Source of the DNA: an uncultured Bacteroidales bacterium | GTDB lineage: Bacteria > Bacteroidota > Bacteroidia > Bacteroidales > Paludibacteraceae | Reading direction: 5' to 3' | Length of the DNA stretch: 5,299 nt | NCBI GenBank assembly: GCA_903929065.1 | Contig: CAIYTJ010000167.1 | Location: 1-5,299 of the forward strand | Shown: piece by piece, positions 4,566 to 5,299 of the stretch | Numbering within the stretch: the first letter of the stretch is position 1 | Layout of the letters: every line of letters starts with the position of its first letter | Translations under genes and position numbers: made by a program | Notes under the pieces: model-generated | What the model saw: only the letters and a program-made list of their open reading frames with translations | Database searches by the model: none | Told to the model about the DNA's origin: nothing

Positions 4566-4759
4566 GCGAAAATTACAAAGAAATTCGGGACAAATCAAAC
4601 CGCCGAATTGCGAGCATCCTATCAAATGGCAACACGGTGGATATTCGTGATAATGCCGGTAATAAAAAAGGCAGTTACAATATCCAAACCGATAAAACGA
4701 CGGACAAAAATGGAAATTTTTTTGGCAAAGGAAATCAATTGTTAAGATTGCTGGATTAG
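4562..4759 (+). CDS. Small Gly/Asn-rich protein coupled to the recombinase
   Basis: A 65-residue protein whose ATG overlaps the recombinase stop (ATGA at 4562-4565), so it is probably made by translational coupling; no SD is seen. It carries two short hairpin-like units, NGNTVDIRDNAGNKKG (22-37) and DKTTDKNGNFFGKGN (44-58), resembling the repeated G-x-I-x-D-x-x-G-N-x-x-G beta-hairpins of small bacterial proteins of unknown role. There are no cysteines, signal peptide or membrane segment. Its position suggests an accessory factor or cargo gene of the recombinase unit, though such placement can be incidental. Gene likely real; function unknown. Confidence 0.7.
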   Translation: MSENYKEIRDKSNRRIASILSNGNTVDIRDNAGNKKGSYNIQTDKTTDKNGNFFGKGNQLLRLLD

Positions 4760-4826
4760 GTTAAAATTTCATTGCGGTAGAAAATTTTTTGCATTTGAAA
4801 CCGAATCAGTTCTAAGCTATTCAGAT

Positions 4827-5147
4827 ATGAGCAACGAAATCCAGCCTGTTCTTTATGAGCATCAACGGACAGGCCGCACAGGGCAAAACATTTTAATAAC
4901 GTCCAAAGCAATTGTTCGTAATGGTAAGATAATTCCTATTCGTGATGTGAACAAAGCTTTTTTGGCAAAGTCGGCGTGGGGTGGTAATCGGGCTTATGAG
5001 GTTGTAGTTGAGGTGGGTTGGATTTTCAAAGGCAGGTGGTCGCTTCTTGAGCTTGAGGCCATTGACGACAATATGAATTTCTCTGACGAAGATAAAAAAC
5101 AAATTGAAAAGCTTTACAGGGCAATTGATATTGCTCGTGCAAGTTAG
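4827..5147 (+). CDS. Hypothetical protein, possible PH-like fold
   Basis: A 106-residue protein starting with ATG at 4827, 67 bases after the previous gene and without a visible SD. ILITSKAIVRNGKIIPIRDVNKAFL (residues 22-46) alternates like two or three beta strands. It is followed by AYEVVVEVGWIFKGRWSLLEL (56-76), further strands, and a C-terminal amphipathic helix SDEDKKQIEKLYRAIDIAR (86-104). A strand-rich body closed by one helix recalls PH-like domains, and the opening resembles proteins of the DUF6232 type from memory, but the usual membrane helices of that group are absent. No catalytic motif is seen. It could be a cargo gene with its own promoter or the last gene of the recombinase transcript. 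Confidence 0.75.
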   Translation: MSNEIQPVLYEHQRTGRTGQNILITSKAIVRNGKIIPIRDVNKAFLAKSAWGGNRAYEVVVEVGWIFKGRWSLLELEAIDDNMNFSDEDKKQIEKLYRAIDIARAS

Positions 5148-5181
5148 TGAATTTTTGGTGATTTCCTTTCCTACTGCTTAT

Positions 5182-5299
5182 CTATTTCTTAATGTATTGG
5201 AATAAAATGTTTTCAGCAAATACTTTGCTATCTAACTTCTCCAGCAGTTTTTGATTGGTTCCAAGATTAACAGACGAATTCTTCATACTTGGTCTCAAA
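5182..5299 (-). CDS. Possible C-terminal end of a minus-strand gene (partial)
   Basis: On the minus strand a frame is open from the right window edge to TAG at 5184-5182, giving about 38 residues. They end in a Leu/Lys/Glu-rich, helix-like stretch (NQKLLEKLDSKVFAENILFQ then YIKK). An ATG lies at 5286, but no SD precedes it, so the protein may start outside the window. It converges on the 4827-5147 gene across 34 bases that show no terminator hairpin. A frame this short can be open by chance, so this is only a candidate. Confidence 0.3.
   Translation of the reverse strand, partial: LRPSMKNSSVNLGTNQKLLEKLDSKVFAENILFQYIKK

Noticed and set aside
4763..4790. Possible terminator after the 65-residue gene (AAAATTTC...GAAAATTTTTT)
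   Set aside because: The pairing is A-T only and needs a bulge; stability would be too low to call it a terminator despite the T-run.
1..5299. The window as a complete circular plasmid
   Set aside because: The two ends share no visible overlap, and both edges seem to cut into or abut further genes, so completeness cannot be supported.

Overview
The window looks like accessory (mobile-element) DNA from a moderately AT-rich bacterium. Most genes have no convincing Shine-Dalgarno sequence, and the one resolvable promoter seems to give a leaderless message. This fits, but does not prove, a Bacteroidetes or PVC-type (for example Verrucomicrobia) host; no housekeeping gene is present to settle it. 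No rRNA, tRNA, CRISPR array or insertion-sequence transposase is visible.

Layout. Positions 1-300 hold a short minus-strand gene (10-213), with an SD-like sequence at the left edge pointing to another minus gene off-window, then an AT-rich hexamer repeat. A doubtful 68-residue ORF (296-502) runs into about 280 non-coding bases packed with inverted repeats (470-770). Positions 781-2193 carry the largest gene, a 470-residue minus-strand protein. I read it as an N-terminal winged helix followed by a polymerase-like region in which both expected catalytic aspartates are replaced. A 187-bp divergent spacer (2194-2380) with two small inverted repeats separates it from a plus-strand XRE-type regulator (2381-2752). 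A spacer with two long imperfect hairpins follows, then two overlapping unknown genes (2897-3157 and 3154-3618).

After a GC-richer spacer comes the clearest unit: a small serine recombinase (3885-4565). It is preceded by a perfect 11-bp inverted repeat that overlaps a near-consensus -35 box, and by extra copies of the half-site, which together look like a res/operator region. A 65-residue glycine/asparagine-rich protein overlaps its stop codon. A 106-residue unknown (4827-5147) follows, and the C-terminal end of a convergent minus-strand ORF may enter from the right edge.

Together the genes suggest the control, replication-like and recombination part of a plasmid, integrated element or phage satellite: a divergent regulator, a large protein resembling a nucleic-acid polymerase without catalytic residues, a self-regulated site-specific recombinase, and small coupled genes of unknown role. 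Only the serine recombinase and the XRE regulator are firm functional calls. The polymerase relationship is an inference from motif layout and needs a structural or profile search.
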